Assembly: GCA_014155875.1 (NCBI GenBank)
Contig: JACEFZ010005542.1
Location: 303,001 to 367,000, forward strand
Reading direction: 5' to 3'
DNA: 64,000 nt
DNA from: Cepaea nemoralis
Lineage: Eukaryota; Mollusca; Gastropoda; Stylommatophora; Helicidae
The translations under genes were made by a program, and so were the position numbers. The notes beneath the pieces are model-generated. The model had not been told where the DNA came from. It ran no database searches and saw only the letters and a list, made by a program, of their open reading frames with translations. Below are positions 22,221 to 31,937 of this stretch, piece after piece (positions within the stretch are counted from its first letter, which is position 1; every line of letters starts with the position of its first letter).

Positions 22221-22430
22221 AACATTTGTATGTATTGCACGTCCTTTGCAAAACGTAGCTATCAATCCCAGGTGACTTTCTTGCCAATTCTACGTACAGT
22301 AGTTTGCCATTACTTTCTAAATGAAAAATCAACGTTTAAGTCCAAACTGGCCTGTGTAGGGAATGAACCACAACCTCTCTGCCAGCGCAGAGGAAGTGTA
22401 ATATATTTTCCTGAACTTTCATTTACTTTC
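22221..22430 (-). mobile_element. SINE-2 copy, diverged (reverse)
   Basis: Landmarks of SINE-2 are seen in order: gtcctttgcaaaacg, 'tcttgccaattctacg', 'cagtagtttgccattac' and a reverse B-box-like 'gtgtagggaatgaacc'. It abuts the 5' side of the RTE-4 copy. Confidence 0.55.
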
Positions 22431-22900
22431 CAGTAAACACCTTTAAACAGGCTCTGTTGCTTTAAGGAAACACACTTTTTCTTCAGCAGCTTCTTTACTT
22501 ATTTAAGTTATAATTCTTGCTTGAATGATCATGAATATTATCTTTGTTATGTGACTCACAAAGTTAATATGCAGTCAGTATGCCAACAGTTGAAATTACA
22601 TTTTGTATTTCAGGATGGAGTCGTCTTTACATTTTCTTGTGGAAGGAGGGTTGGGTATGGAAAGGTATAATTAAAGGCTGAATATTTATATACATATGGT
22701 AAACATATTGACTACACCGGATGAATTGCAGATTTCACACTAAAAGGATCTGAAGGCTGCAACTGTGTGATATTTAGAATGCATATTTGTTAACTTAACT
22801 TTATCTAGCAAGTAATATTTCTGCTAACAATTTTGCTATCAGATATAATATATGTAACATTCTCATGACAAAGTGCGTTAACGGTGACACTTCTAAGATA
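22431..22900. other. Unassigned A+T-rich stretch
   Basis: No coding or repeat signal could be supported here. Confidence 0.45.
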
Positions 22901-22912
22901 TATATATATATA

Positions 22913-22928
22913 TACATTAGAGAAACTC

Positions 22929-22996
<68 letters not shown>

Positions 22997-23043
22997 TATA
23001 TATATACCACACACACACACACACACACGAGTTTCTCTAATGT
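22913..23043. repeat. Hairpin enclosing (AT)n and (CA)n microsatellites
   Basis: acattagagaaactcgtg at 22,914 has its exact inverse, cacgagtttctctaatgt, at about 23,026-23,043. Between them are about 70 bp of AT repeat and about 20 bp of CA repeat. The unusual point is an 18-bp perfect inverted repeat flanking two different dinucleotide runs. Confidence 0.85.
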
Positions 23044-23927
23044 AATTACGGACTTTCTCTCGTATTATTTTTGTCACTGAATTTCTCTCATTTTATTTCC
23101 GTTATCAGTTAAGTGTTGAAATCTGTTGTTTGTACTGTTTACAATTGTTTAATGTACATTTAATAACGTGCCTGCAACCGAACTGTATCATAAGAAACAA
23201 GCTAGTGTTTTGTGTGGAAAGCACAGTGTTGTTCTTATGTCTATCTATACGCTACAAATGAAGGATATGACGACAGTCCTCAGTACTCCATCCATCCATC
23301 CATCCATCCATCCATCCATCCATCCATCCATCCATCTTTTGCCATGCAGGTAAGTGTGCGCGGTCATGTTTTGCCATATCACTCGATCACCATAGTCGTG
23401 GATCAGCTCGTGTTTCTGTCTCTTCCATGACACGGGGCCAAGCCATCCAAGTATTTACTTCTCGGTCTTCCCCCTAGTCTCTTCCCTTCGATCTTGCCAG
23501 TTGTCACCAAGTTCTCCAATTCATTTCTTCTCATAACATGCGCAAAGTATTTTGACTGTCACGTCTATTGTCTCTAATCAGTTTACGATCTTTATTCATT
23601 TACTAGCTGACCCGGCCCGGCTTCGCCCAGACCCTGGTGGGGAGCATCTCATTTAAATCATATAAGTAGTCATATAAGTTCTCGTTCCCGTTACCGACTA
23701 TCTGTCTGTCTGTCTGTCTATCTGTCTGTCTGTCTGTCTGACCCGGCCCGTCTTCGCCCAGACCCTGATGGGGAGAATCTAATTTAATTCATATAAGTAG
23801 TCATATAAGTTCCCGTTCCGACTATCTATCTGTCTGTCTGTCTGACCCGGCCCGGCATCGCCCAACTCCTGGTGGGGAGAATCTCATTTAATTCATATAA
23901 GTAGTCATATAAGTTCCCGTTCCCGAC

Positions 23928-24012
<85 letters not shown>

Positions 24013-24127
24013 GTCTGTCTGTCTGACCCGGCCCAGCCCATGGTGGAGAGCATCTCATTTAAATTATATAAGTAGTCATATAAGATCCCGTTCCCGACTA
24101 TCTGTCTGACTGTCTGTCTGTCTTGGG

Positions 24128-25790
24128 TAAATGGAGGAGGGAGGAGGAAGAGGGAGGTGGAGGAGGGAAGAGGAGGGAGGAGGAGGGAGGAGACAGGAGG
24201 AGTAGGGAGGAATAGGAGGGAGGAGGAGGGAGGAGGTAGAGGGAGGAGGAGGGAGGAGGAGGAGGTAGAGGGAGGAGGAGGAGGGAGGAGGCGGAGAGGG
24301 AGGAGGGGGAGGAGGGAGAAGGAGGAGGGAGGAAGAAGGATGAGGAGGGAGGAGGAGTGATGAGGAGGAGGGAGGAGGAGAGAGGAGGAGGAGGGAGGAG
24401 GAGGAAGAGGGAGGAGGAGGAATGTGAAGGGAGGAGGAGGGAGGAGGTAGAGGGAGGAGGAGGAGTGAGGAGGAGGAGAGGGAGGAGGAGGAAGGAGGAG
24501 GGGGAGGAGGGAGGAGGAGGAGGAGGGAGGAAGAAGGAGGAGGAGGGAGAAGGAGGGATGAGGAGGAGGAGGGAGGAGGAGGAAGAGGGAGGAGGAGGAA
24601 TGTGAAGGGAGGAGGAGGTAGAGGGAGGAGGAGGAGGGAGGAGGAGAAGGGAGGAGGAGGGATGAGGAGGAGGAAGAGGGAGGAGGAGGAATGTGAAGGG
24701 AGGAGGAGGGAGGAGGTAGAGGGAGGAGGAGGAGGAGTGAGGAGGAGGAGAGGGAGGAGGAGGAAGGAGGAGGGGGAGGAGGGAGGAGGAGGGAGGAAGA
24801 AGGAGGAGGAGGGAGAAGGAGGGATGAGGAGGAGGAGGGAGGAGGAGGAAGAGGGAGGAGGAGGAATGTGAAGGGAGGAGGAGGGATAGGGAGGAGGGGA
24901 AGAGGAAGAGGGTAGGAGGAAGAGTGGAGAGGAGGAGGGAGGATGTAGAGGGAGGAGGAGGGAGGAAAAGGGAGGAGGGAGGAGGAGAGAGGAGGAGGAG
25001 GGAGGAGGTAGGAGGAGGAGGAAGAGGGAGGAGGAGGGAGGAGAAGGAAGGAGGAGGAAGAAGGAGGAGGAAGAGGGAGGAGGAGGATGGAGGAGGGAGA
25101 GGGAGGAAGAGGGAGGAGGAGGAAGGAGGAAGAGGGAGGAGGAGGATGGAGGAGGGAGAGGGAGGAGGGGAAGAGGAAGAGGGTAGGAGGAGGAGGAGGG
25201 GAGAGGAGGAGAAGGAGGGAGGAGGAGAAGGAGGAGGAGGGAGGAGGAGGGGTAGGAGGAGGGAGGAGGCAGAGGGAGAAGAAGGAAGGAGGAGGAGGAA
25301 GGAGGGAGAGGAAGGAGGGAGAATGAGGAGGGGAGGAAGGAAAGGGAGGTGGAAGAGGAGGAAGGAGGGAGGAGGAAAGAGGTAGGGGGAGGAGGAGGTA
25401 GAGGGAGGAGGAGGAGGAAGGAAAGGGAGGAGGAAGAGGAGGAGAAGGGAGGAGGAGGGTGGAGGGAGGAGGAGGAGGTAGAGGGAGGAGGAGGAAGAGG
25501 GAAGAGGGAGAAGAAGGGAGAAGGAGGAGTGAGGATGATGAGGGAGAAGGAGGCAGGAGGAGGAGGGAGGCAGGAGGAGGAGGGATGAGGAGGGAGAGGA
25601 GGAGGAGGGAAGATGAGGGAGGAGGGGGAGGAGGCGGAGGGAGTAGGAGGGAGGAGGATGGAGGAGGAGGGGAGAGGAAGAGGGAGAAGGAAGAGGGAGA
25701 AGGAGGAGGGAGGAGGGAGAGGGATGAGAGGGAGGAGGAAGAGGAGAAGGGTGGAGGGAGGAGGTAGAGGGAGGAGAAGAGAGGGGGAGA
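24128..25790. repeat. (GGA)n-type polypurine tract, about 1.65 kb
   Basis: Almost every base on the plus strand is a purine, built from gga, ggaggga and aggaggagg words. Occasional t or c interruptions such as gtaga, gatg and tgtgaa recur at intervals. Some higher-order copies are visible (24,360-24,600 resembles 24,660-24,860). The long Pro/Ser/Leu frames on the minus strand and Glu/Gly/Arg frames on the plus strand are repeat artefacts. The sequence could form triplex DNA in vitro; that is inference. Confidence 0.95.
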
Positions 25791-25894
25791 GAGTTCGCCA
25801 TTCCGAATTCATACTCGTCTAGTTCTTCCCTTCTACACGACTGTAGATAACTTCCTTACACATAAAAAGATGAATTGTTATTGATATTGCCGTG

Positions 25895-25999
25895 GCATGG
25901 AGGAATATCAGCAGCAGAGTTGATCCAAAAAACCAAAGACTGAGATCTACGGAGAGCCATGAACGCCTACGCCAGCCGGCACGGCACTTGATGATGATG
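25895..25999 (+). mobile_element. LINE 3'-end fragment with (GAT)n tail
   Basis: It is flanked by attgccgtg at 25,886-25,894 and 26,000-26,008, a 9-bp exact TSD. It ends cacttgatgatgatg. The translation includes ISSRVDPKNQRLRS, typical of the extreme C-terminus of animal LINEs, but the family is not resolved. It inserted into the right part of the 23,608 element. Confidence 0.7.
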
Positions 26000-26670
26000 A
26001 TTGCCGTGTGACGATTCTGTGTAGTCACGTCATTTTCTGCCCTTTCCCTAGCGTTTTGGTTCGGGGATTCTTTCATCATCATCATCATATATTTACGTAC
26101 GTATTTTGGGAGGGGGAGGAGGGAGGAGGAGGAAGAAGAAAAAAAAACTATGACAGTTGACAGCTCTGGAATGAAAGGAAGGCGTGTAGAAAATTTCATC
26201 TCAATCGGATGGGCCGTTCGCGAACAAATAAAGGACATACATATTTACATACATACATATATACATACACACATATTTACATACATACACTTTGTTTTAT
26301 AAATATAGATTGAAGGACTTGTTCATTGGTTTTTCTGTCTGTACATGACATTCTTTGCATTCTCCTCAGAAACCACATTTCCACAGCCATCAGATGTTTT
26401 TCAGCTTGTCTGCTGATTGTACACGCTTCACATCCTTACAAAAGTATAGGTTCTTTGTAGCACTTCAACACTCTTTTATTCGTTTCAATTTATATCGTTT
26501 TATTGGTCAGTATGTTTTTCATCTTGCAAAACGCTACCTTAGGCAATGGCAATTCTTGCTCTAATTTCTTCAAGGCATATCTCATCTGTTGTTATGACTG
26601 TTCCGAGACAACTGTACTGATTCGCTTGTTTAAGAATATGCCTATTTACTTGTATATTACATTGTGGTAT

Positions 26671-27020
26671 GGGACGCAGAGGTGTTTCCAAGGCACTAGG
26701 GCCGGGTTATATACTGACCAAGACCTATTGACGAGTCCTCGTCGAGCGTCCTGGGCAACAGGTCCTTTCGGGGTCCTGGCTAAAGTCAGTAGGATCGCCG
26801 ATTCATCCGAAGTCGGAGAGTGTCTGCCTGTTCGGCGAGTAACCACCAGTCTGCACACCAATAAGCCAGACATGGGACAACGGATACTCACGCAAACCTC
26901 AGGTCCTGTATGACATCACACTGATGTTGGACAACAGGATGCCTTCATCCGACATACAGGAGGACTTCGTGTTGGAGCTCAAGCCATCGAACACAAGCAA
27001 GCAAGCAAGCAAGCAAGCAA
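26671..27020 (+). mobile_element. (AAGC)n-tailed SINE-like element, copy 2 (best preserved)
   Basis: It starts gggacgcagaggtg, ends in (AAGC)n and is flanked by exact attgtggtat at 26,661-26,670 and 27,021-27,030. It is about 350 bp, longer than copy 1 at 2,067 (282 bp), with extra sequence around 26,740 and 26,840. No clear A/B boxes are seen, so this may not be tRNA-derived. The tail and TSD length fit LINE-driven mobilisation. Confidence 0.75.
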
Positions 27021-27599
27021 ATTGTGGTATTTCCTTCTTCCCAGTGACGACCATAATCTGTGTCTTCTTATAATTCAATTCTAATCCTAGTTGTTCACTG
27101 ATTGCAACAACCGCATCTACTAAATGTTGTAGGTCCTGTTCATTGTCGGCAATCAAGACTGTATCATCTGCATATCTAATGTTATTGATGCATCGTCCCC
27201 CAATGTTGATTCCTTCCATATCTTCCATATTTCTGAAAATATTTTCACTGTACTGGGAAAAAGATGTGGAGACAATACACATCCCTATCTCACACCTCTC
27301 TTAATAGGCTGATATTGACCTACTGCATTATCAATTGTCAAGGCAGCTTGTTTCCAATATATGTTGTTTTTCAAGCCTAAGGTCTTTTCCATCAATTTGT
27401 AGATCTTCAAGCATCCTTGTCATGTCGACATGTCTTACTTTATCGAAAGCCTTTGTGTAGTCAATAAAGCAAAGGTGTAGAACTTTGTTTACTTCTGTCT
27501 AACTTAAAATTACTGTTGTCAGCATACACACAGCATTTACTGTACCCTTGCCTTCTACAAACCCACATTGATCTTCACCTCTGATTTCCTTTGATCCTT

Positions 27600-27761
27600 T
27601 GATTTGGGGACGTAAATTACAAGTACCTCGTAAGTCGGAGTAGGTTCACTGATGACGACACAGGTAATAGGGAAAGCTAATTCACACAGAAAAACCAGCC
27701 CAATTTACTAGAAGTAGTTGTACGTGTATGATAGACTACACTTGAACTCCAAGCGAGCTAA

Positions 27762-27770
<9 letters not shown>
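27600..27770 (+). mobile_element. SINE-3, 3' part only
   Basis: From ggacgtaaattacaag to gactacacttgaactcc, this matches the body of SINE-3 at 30,360-30,580. The tRNA-like head is absent. Where the 30,237 copy has a long GT run, this copy has only gtacgtgtatgata. Confidence 0.75.
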
Positions 27771-27833
<63 letters not shown>

Positions 27834-27912
27834 TCTCATGTGTGTGTGTGTGTTAGTGTGTGTGTGTGTGTGTGTGTGTGTTTGTTTGTTTGTGAGTGTA
27901 TGTGTGTGCGCG
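27771..27912. repeat. (CT)n followed by (GT)n
   Basis: About 62 bp of CT (27,769-27,832) and about 70 bp of GT-rich sequence (27,839-27,912). Confidence 0.95.
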
Positions 27913-28184
27913 TGTGTACGTGTTCCCATTTTGATGAACTGATAGTGATACAAACAGCTAATGCGAATATGATACATTTGTGACATTAATTTATTTGTAA
28001 TTTGCAAAACATGTTCAAGGCGTATTGCTTTTATGTATACCTCGTTACCATGGAAATAATATAGTTGCTAATAAACACAATTCTGTTGTTTTTGTGTCGA
28101 GTAGTATTATTTCTGTGCTTAAGTTATATGGTATTATGACCGACAAAAGAGAATCAGACAGTCCCCCAAGTAACAAATTAAAAC

Positions 28185-28425
28185 TCTAAATTGGTTAGAG
28201 AAATTAAACATAGACAATCAAGAATGTTTGGACACATTCTGAGAATAAATAAACTGGACAATTTAGTGACCAGTGACAACTCGATGGGAAAAGAGCACAG
28301 GTCAGACAAACAGATAAATATCTGGATGGCTTGGCCATATAACATAATCGGGACGAGAGTACAGACCAGACTCAAGACTCAGGCGGCAAGCCGTGACCGT
28401 CGAATGTATTGACACGTGATGGTGA
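28185..28425 (+). mobile_element. RTE-like LINE 3' fragment, diverged
   Basis: The translation contains LVREIKHRQSRMFGHILRINKLDNLVTSDN, parallel to IREIRRRQSKFCGHAMRRNGLENLVTTGK of RTE-1, but with many differences. It appears to be an old or sibling-family copy with no tail seen. Confidence 0.65.
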
Positions 28426-29429
28426 ATGATGACTCAGGTGTTAGTTGTTAATGTAGGTAAATTGTTCAGAGTGTCACTATAGTGTACGAGAGAGGATGCA
28501 GAGAATTGAGGTTTGTAGGGTATAATGATCAGTAATGCCTACCGTTGTTCTGAATTTCTAGCCTGGAAAGGAGCAGGCAAGTTCGCCTAATGTTATCAAT
28601 AGTAGTGAAGTTTAGTTAAAGAAGACACAGAGAAATGTCTGAAGACAGCAGAAAGTAAATTACTAGGAGTAAATTGACAGTTGTTTGCTCAGCAAACCTC
28701 TGGCATTATTTTACTGTGTTGGTCAGTCAGTGGCGACCTTTGTAATATTTCTTTACAGAGTTTCTCTGCGATAGAACAACTTCGCACGCCTTGGACAACA
28801 CTATTATCTTGACGCGCCATCCCTGCATTATTGCAGTGGCGCTTCGTTGATATCTTTACAGATGCTTAATCTTGATCTTGTCGACATCTTTCCTTCTGCT
28901 TCAGATGGCCATTAAGCTTTTCTATCTTGGACAGTCTATACTCGTTAACTACTTTGACTGAACTCGACGTAGCTGGTATAACACAACACTGGTGGAGTTT
29001 TCACATTCTACTTTACTAAGGCTATACACTGGACACTGTCGATAGTACAACCATTTGCTCTACGCAAGATGCACAAATATACAAAACAGTGCCGAAACAA
29101 TAAACTGTTCTAAAAGAGCGGCATAATATCAGACATGCTCTATAACTCAGAAATAAGTCCAACGCTGACCGTAGTTGAGTCCAACTGATTTTAAAAGTGA
29201 CGTTTTGCTCTTGCGTAAAACGTCCCACACTTTCCATGCTTTTGTGGTCATACCGTGGTAGGTCACTTGGCACGGTCTCTTCATGCAGACCGCGCTTGTT
29301 CCTAACTCATCCCGTGGTTCAACCTGTATCAACTAGACCATGGCAGTGGTGTCTGACAGAAATCCCGAGAACACTTTGGGCCTACGGAAAAAAAAATGAA
29401 TAAGAAGCAGGCAAACAAGTTAGTTACTT
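28426..29429. other. Unassigned stretch
   Basis: About 1 kb with no supported coding or repeat assignment. Confidence 0.45.
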
Positions 29430-29665
29430 GCATATTCTTTACATGACGTTACAGTCAACATCAGCATGTTTTGCTGACTTGATGTCGTGGCAAGTTTACG
29501 TTCAGTAGTTTACCATTGCTTTCTAAACAACCGGCAACCATACCATTTCGTAAAAAACCAACGCAACGCGGTCTGCTGCCAAATAGCGCGCAGCTGTGTT
29601 TTAAACGCGGGTATGAGGGATTACGAACCGCGTCCTTCGCCACGGAGCAGGCAAGAAGCAGACGA
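29430..29665 (-). mobile_element. SINE-2 copy (reverse), first of a tandem pair
   Basis: 'tcaacatcagcatgttttgc', 'gtggcaagtttacgttcag' and 'tttaccattgctttctaaac' match SINE-2. The tRNA-like head is at the right end (minus strand), with a reverse B-box-like 'gggattacgaaccgcg'. Confidence 0.7.
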
Positions 29666-29689
29666 TAACCGAAAATTGTTTATGTAATT

Positions 29690-29945
29690 TTTTTTCGCAT
29701 ATCCTTTGCAGGACATCGCTGTCAACACCGCCATGTTTCAGCAGCTGTTGATGTCTTGGGCAGTTTTTACGCTCAGTAGTTTGCCATTGCTTTCTGAACG
29801 ACCGGCTCACATACCTCCGTATGTAATCAACGCGGCGCGATCCGCTGCCGAATCTCGCACAGTTGTGTTTCGTACGAGAGTATACGGGATTAAGAACAAG
29901 TTCCTTAACCTCCACGCCAGGGAGAACGGCAGGGAGACCACGTAA
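29690..29945 (-). mobile_element. SINE-2 copy (reverse), second of the pair
   Basis: It begins at a T run (29,688-29,696, the complement of a poly-A tail) and follows the same order: gcatatcctttgcagg, 'tgtcaacaccgccatg', 'gctcagtagtttgccattgc' and 'cgaccggctcac'. It closely parallels 51,094-51,353 and 45,345-45,540. Confidence 0.75.
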
Positions 29946-30236
29946 ATTAGATGTAAATAATCACGATGCTTTCGTTCGTAATGTACAGATAATGACAACA
30001 GGCTAAAGTGATGGAGAATGATCAAGAATCGTGTCCCTTTACGGCTTTTAATATTTAGGTGGTATCTATCTGTTTAAAGATAATGACCAAACAGATAAAT
30101 ATGTGTGTATCTTGCAACAGCGTTTGCATAAGTGGTGTAATCATTAGAAGCTATAGAGAAGTAAGCAGGCAAAAACAAATCCTTGCACAGATTCTTTATC
30201 AGTAGTTAAATGTTACAGGTAGTAGATCGCATATGT

Positions 30237-30477
30237 AGGTCAACATGGCAGAATGAATAAGAACTCGAGTTCATAAACATCCGGTGTACTGATGCTGAGT
30301 TAAGGGGTTCAACCCCTACACTGGACAGGTGAGCTAAAATGTTAACCTCTCGTCCTTGACCTAGGGACGTAAATTACAAGTACCTCTGAAGTTGGAGTGG
30401 GTTCGCCTGATAGCGAGGGACACTGTTAATAGGGAAAGCTATTCAGCATGCAAAATTCAGTCCAGCACTACAAAAAG

Positions 30478-30563
<86 letters not shown>

Positions 30564-30595
30564 ACTACACTTAGTTCAAAAGCGAGCGAGCGAAA
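30237..30595 (+). mobile_element. SINE-3 copy A, full length, with (GT)n expansion
   Basis: A tRNA-like head starts 'aggtcaacatggcagaatg' (A-box region) and includes aaggggttcaacccc (B box). The body has ggacgtaaattacaag and 'gggttcgcctgatagcg'. A pure GT run at 30,479-30,560 is followed by ggactacacttag, which is still SINE sequence. So the microsatellite sits inside the SINE, not at its tail. Confidence 0.8.
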
Positions 30596-30748
30596 AAAAA
30601 TGATCGCATATAGTGATATGTTGTGATAGGGAAATGTGGTGCCAAGAGGCTAGTATATGTGGTGTCGGTCCGGTGGCCATGTGTGAGAATCACTACAGAG
30701 GTACGATTAACATAACACTGACTGGACTTCCATGTCAACCCAACATAG

Positions 30749-30960
30749 GAGGTCAGCATGGCCGAATGGATAAGAACGTGCGTTCTTAACCAAACGGTGT
30801 GCTGATACGAGGTAAGGGGTTCAACCTCTACACTGGATAATTATACTAAAATGTTGATTTCTCGTCCTTGACTTGGAGACGTAAATTACAAGTGCCGCTG
30901 AAGGTCGGAGTGGGTTCGCCTGACGGAGAGGGACACTGGTAAAAGGGAAAGCTAATCCAC
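30749..30960 (+). mobile_element. SINE-3 copy B, left part
   Basis: The head 'aggtcagcatggccgaatg', B box aaggggttcaacctc and the body to gggaaagctaatccac are all present. It stops exactly at the LTR element; its remainder continues at 40,142 (tccacacgcaaaattcag). Confidence 0.85.
30956..30960. repeat. Left 5-bp TSD of the LTR element
   Basis: tccac lies directly before the LTR start tgcca and is repeated at 40,142-40,146 directly after the other LTR end. Removing one copy joins the two SINE-3 halves. Confidence 0.9.
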
Positions 30961-31937
30961 TGCCATGAGAGGGACAAGAGAAACGTAAGTTAAACTGATG
31001 TCACTAAGACACGAATTAAAAAACCCAACCTGACACCGTAGCACGAAAGTGGCGGAGTTATGTGGTCACGTGACGCGCCCAAGTCAAAGCCGGAAAAAGG
31101 TTGCGATCAAGGCAGACCGAGCTGGGGTGTGAGACAAGATGGTCAAGTTTGAGAAAGTTCTGCGGTTTGAAAGCGTTGGTGATAGTTGCAGTTATTGAAG
31201 TTGCAGAGAACTGTGAAAGAGTGTTCGTAGTTAAGACAGCTATGAGGGAAGAAGCAGTACACTGAAGTAACCGACTGCCGATGGCCCAGTACATGTTGAC
31301 CGGCTGGGGCGAGAGAGCTGACCTCGTTTTGTAAACACTATGAATGGCGGAGAGAGAAACACGCCGTGACACGTTGGTCACCTGTGTAATATGATTAACT
31401 TCTTCTTCTTTAGCGTTCCGAGCCATTGAGGTTCTTTGCTGCAAATACAATCCGTCTCCATTCGTCTCTCTGGTGGACCTTCTCTTGCCAGTCGTTGATT
31501 CCAAGTGCTTGTAGGTCTGTACATGTATTATCTCTCCACCGCCTTCTTGGTCTACCTCGGGGTCTACGATCAATATGATTAACTAGAAACTATTATTAAC
31601 AGTTAGTAGTTAATTGTATCTTCTGTAGTGTGCAACAACAACAAGGAATGAACGACGATTAGTGGTATTGTGTGCGCACTATTGCTAGACAGTTGGTGGG
31701 ATGGTCATGCCCAGAGCACTGGAAGGCTAGATGCTGGTGGGGTATGATGGCGACCACGGTAAGGACTGTGATGTAATAACATGTTCATGTACTCTGAGGA
31801 CGCGTTATGGACTTGTGTTGTGTGCACGAAAGATTCGTACAGAGAGTAAGCGAGCCTGTTGTGATATTTCTAAAATCTTCTAAATCCTAGACCAAACCAA
31901 GATGTCGGGCATGATGTGTGACCACCGGCTCTTAGCA
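30961..31937 (+). repeat. 5' LTR (with a LINE insert)
   Basis: It starts tgccatgagagggac and ends cttagca; the other LTR ends cttggca, giving TGCCA...TGGCA-type termini. It is 977 bp here, about 793 bp without the 171-bp LINE insert and its TSD. It aligns along its full length with 39,348-40,141, with scattered substitutions (about five per hundred by eye, not computed). Confidence 0.9.
31401..31571 (-). mobile_element. LINE 3' end inserted in the 5' LTR
   Basis: It is flanked by exact 13-bp TSDs, aatatgattaact at 31,388-31,400 and 31,572-31,584. On the minus strand it ends in an (AAG)-rich tail (tcttcttcttt here) and encodes the LINE C-terminal phrase ALGINDWQEKV-like with DEWRRIVF. The 3' LTR lacks it. 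So it arrived after the LTR element. Confidence 0.8.

Larger units (their letters stand above)
23608..26308 (+). mobile_element. Unclassified dispersed element (ctagctgacccggc...), 2.7 kb, with expanded interior
   Basis: The left end reads ctagctgacccggc and appears about four times in tandem (23,609; 23,739; 23,841; 24,022), each copy with gacccggcc, gcccagaccc, 'catataagtagtcatataag' and a (TCTG)n run. The right end carries 'aaaatttcatctcaatcgg', 'gggccgttcgcgaacaaata' and TACA-rich repeats up to ataaatatagattga. Between them lies the polypurine tract. No coding capacity is seen. The target is an RTE-1 copy. I recognise the general pattern from widespread non-autonomous animal repeats but cannot assign a class. 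Confidence 0.6.
23289..27590 (-). mobile_element. RTE-1 copy, antisense, split by two later insertions
   Basis: The 3' end lies on the left with a (GATG)n tail (CATC run at 23,289-23,335). Positions 23,336-23,607 are the 3' region (gtcgtggatcagctc, 'cttgccagttgtcaccaag'). After the first insert, 26,309-26,670 continues with 'ttgttcattggtttttctg' and TM/C-terminal sequence, and after the second 27,021-27,590 gives the reverse transcriptase (YADDTVLIADNEQDLQ near 27,140-27,180). At both breaks the host sequence is colinear with the reference at 12,482-15,273. It is 5'-truncated and frame-broken. Confidence 0.8.

Noticed and set aside
24076..25812. Very long minus-strand frames of Pro/Ser/Leu (over 560 residues)
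   Set aside because: They are translations of the GGA-type polypurine tract; three overlapping frames are open because of composition, with no domain or start context.
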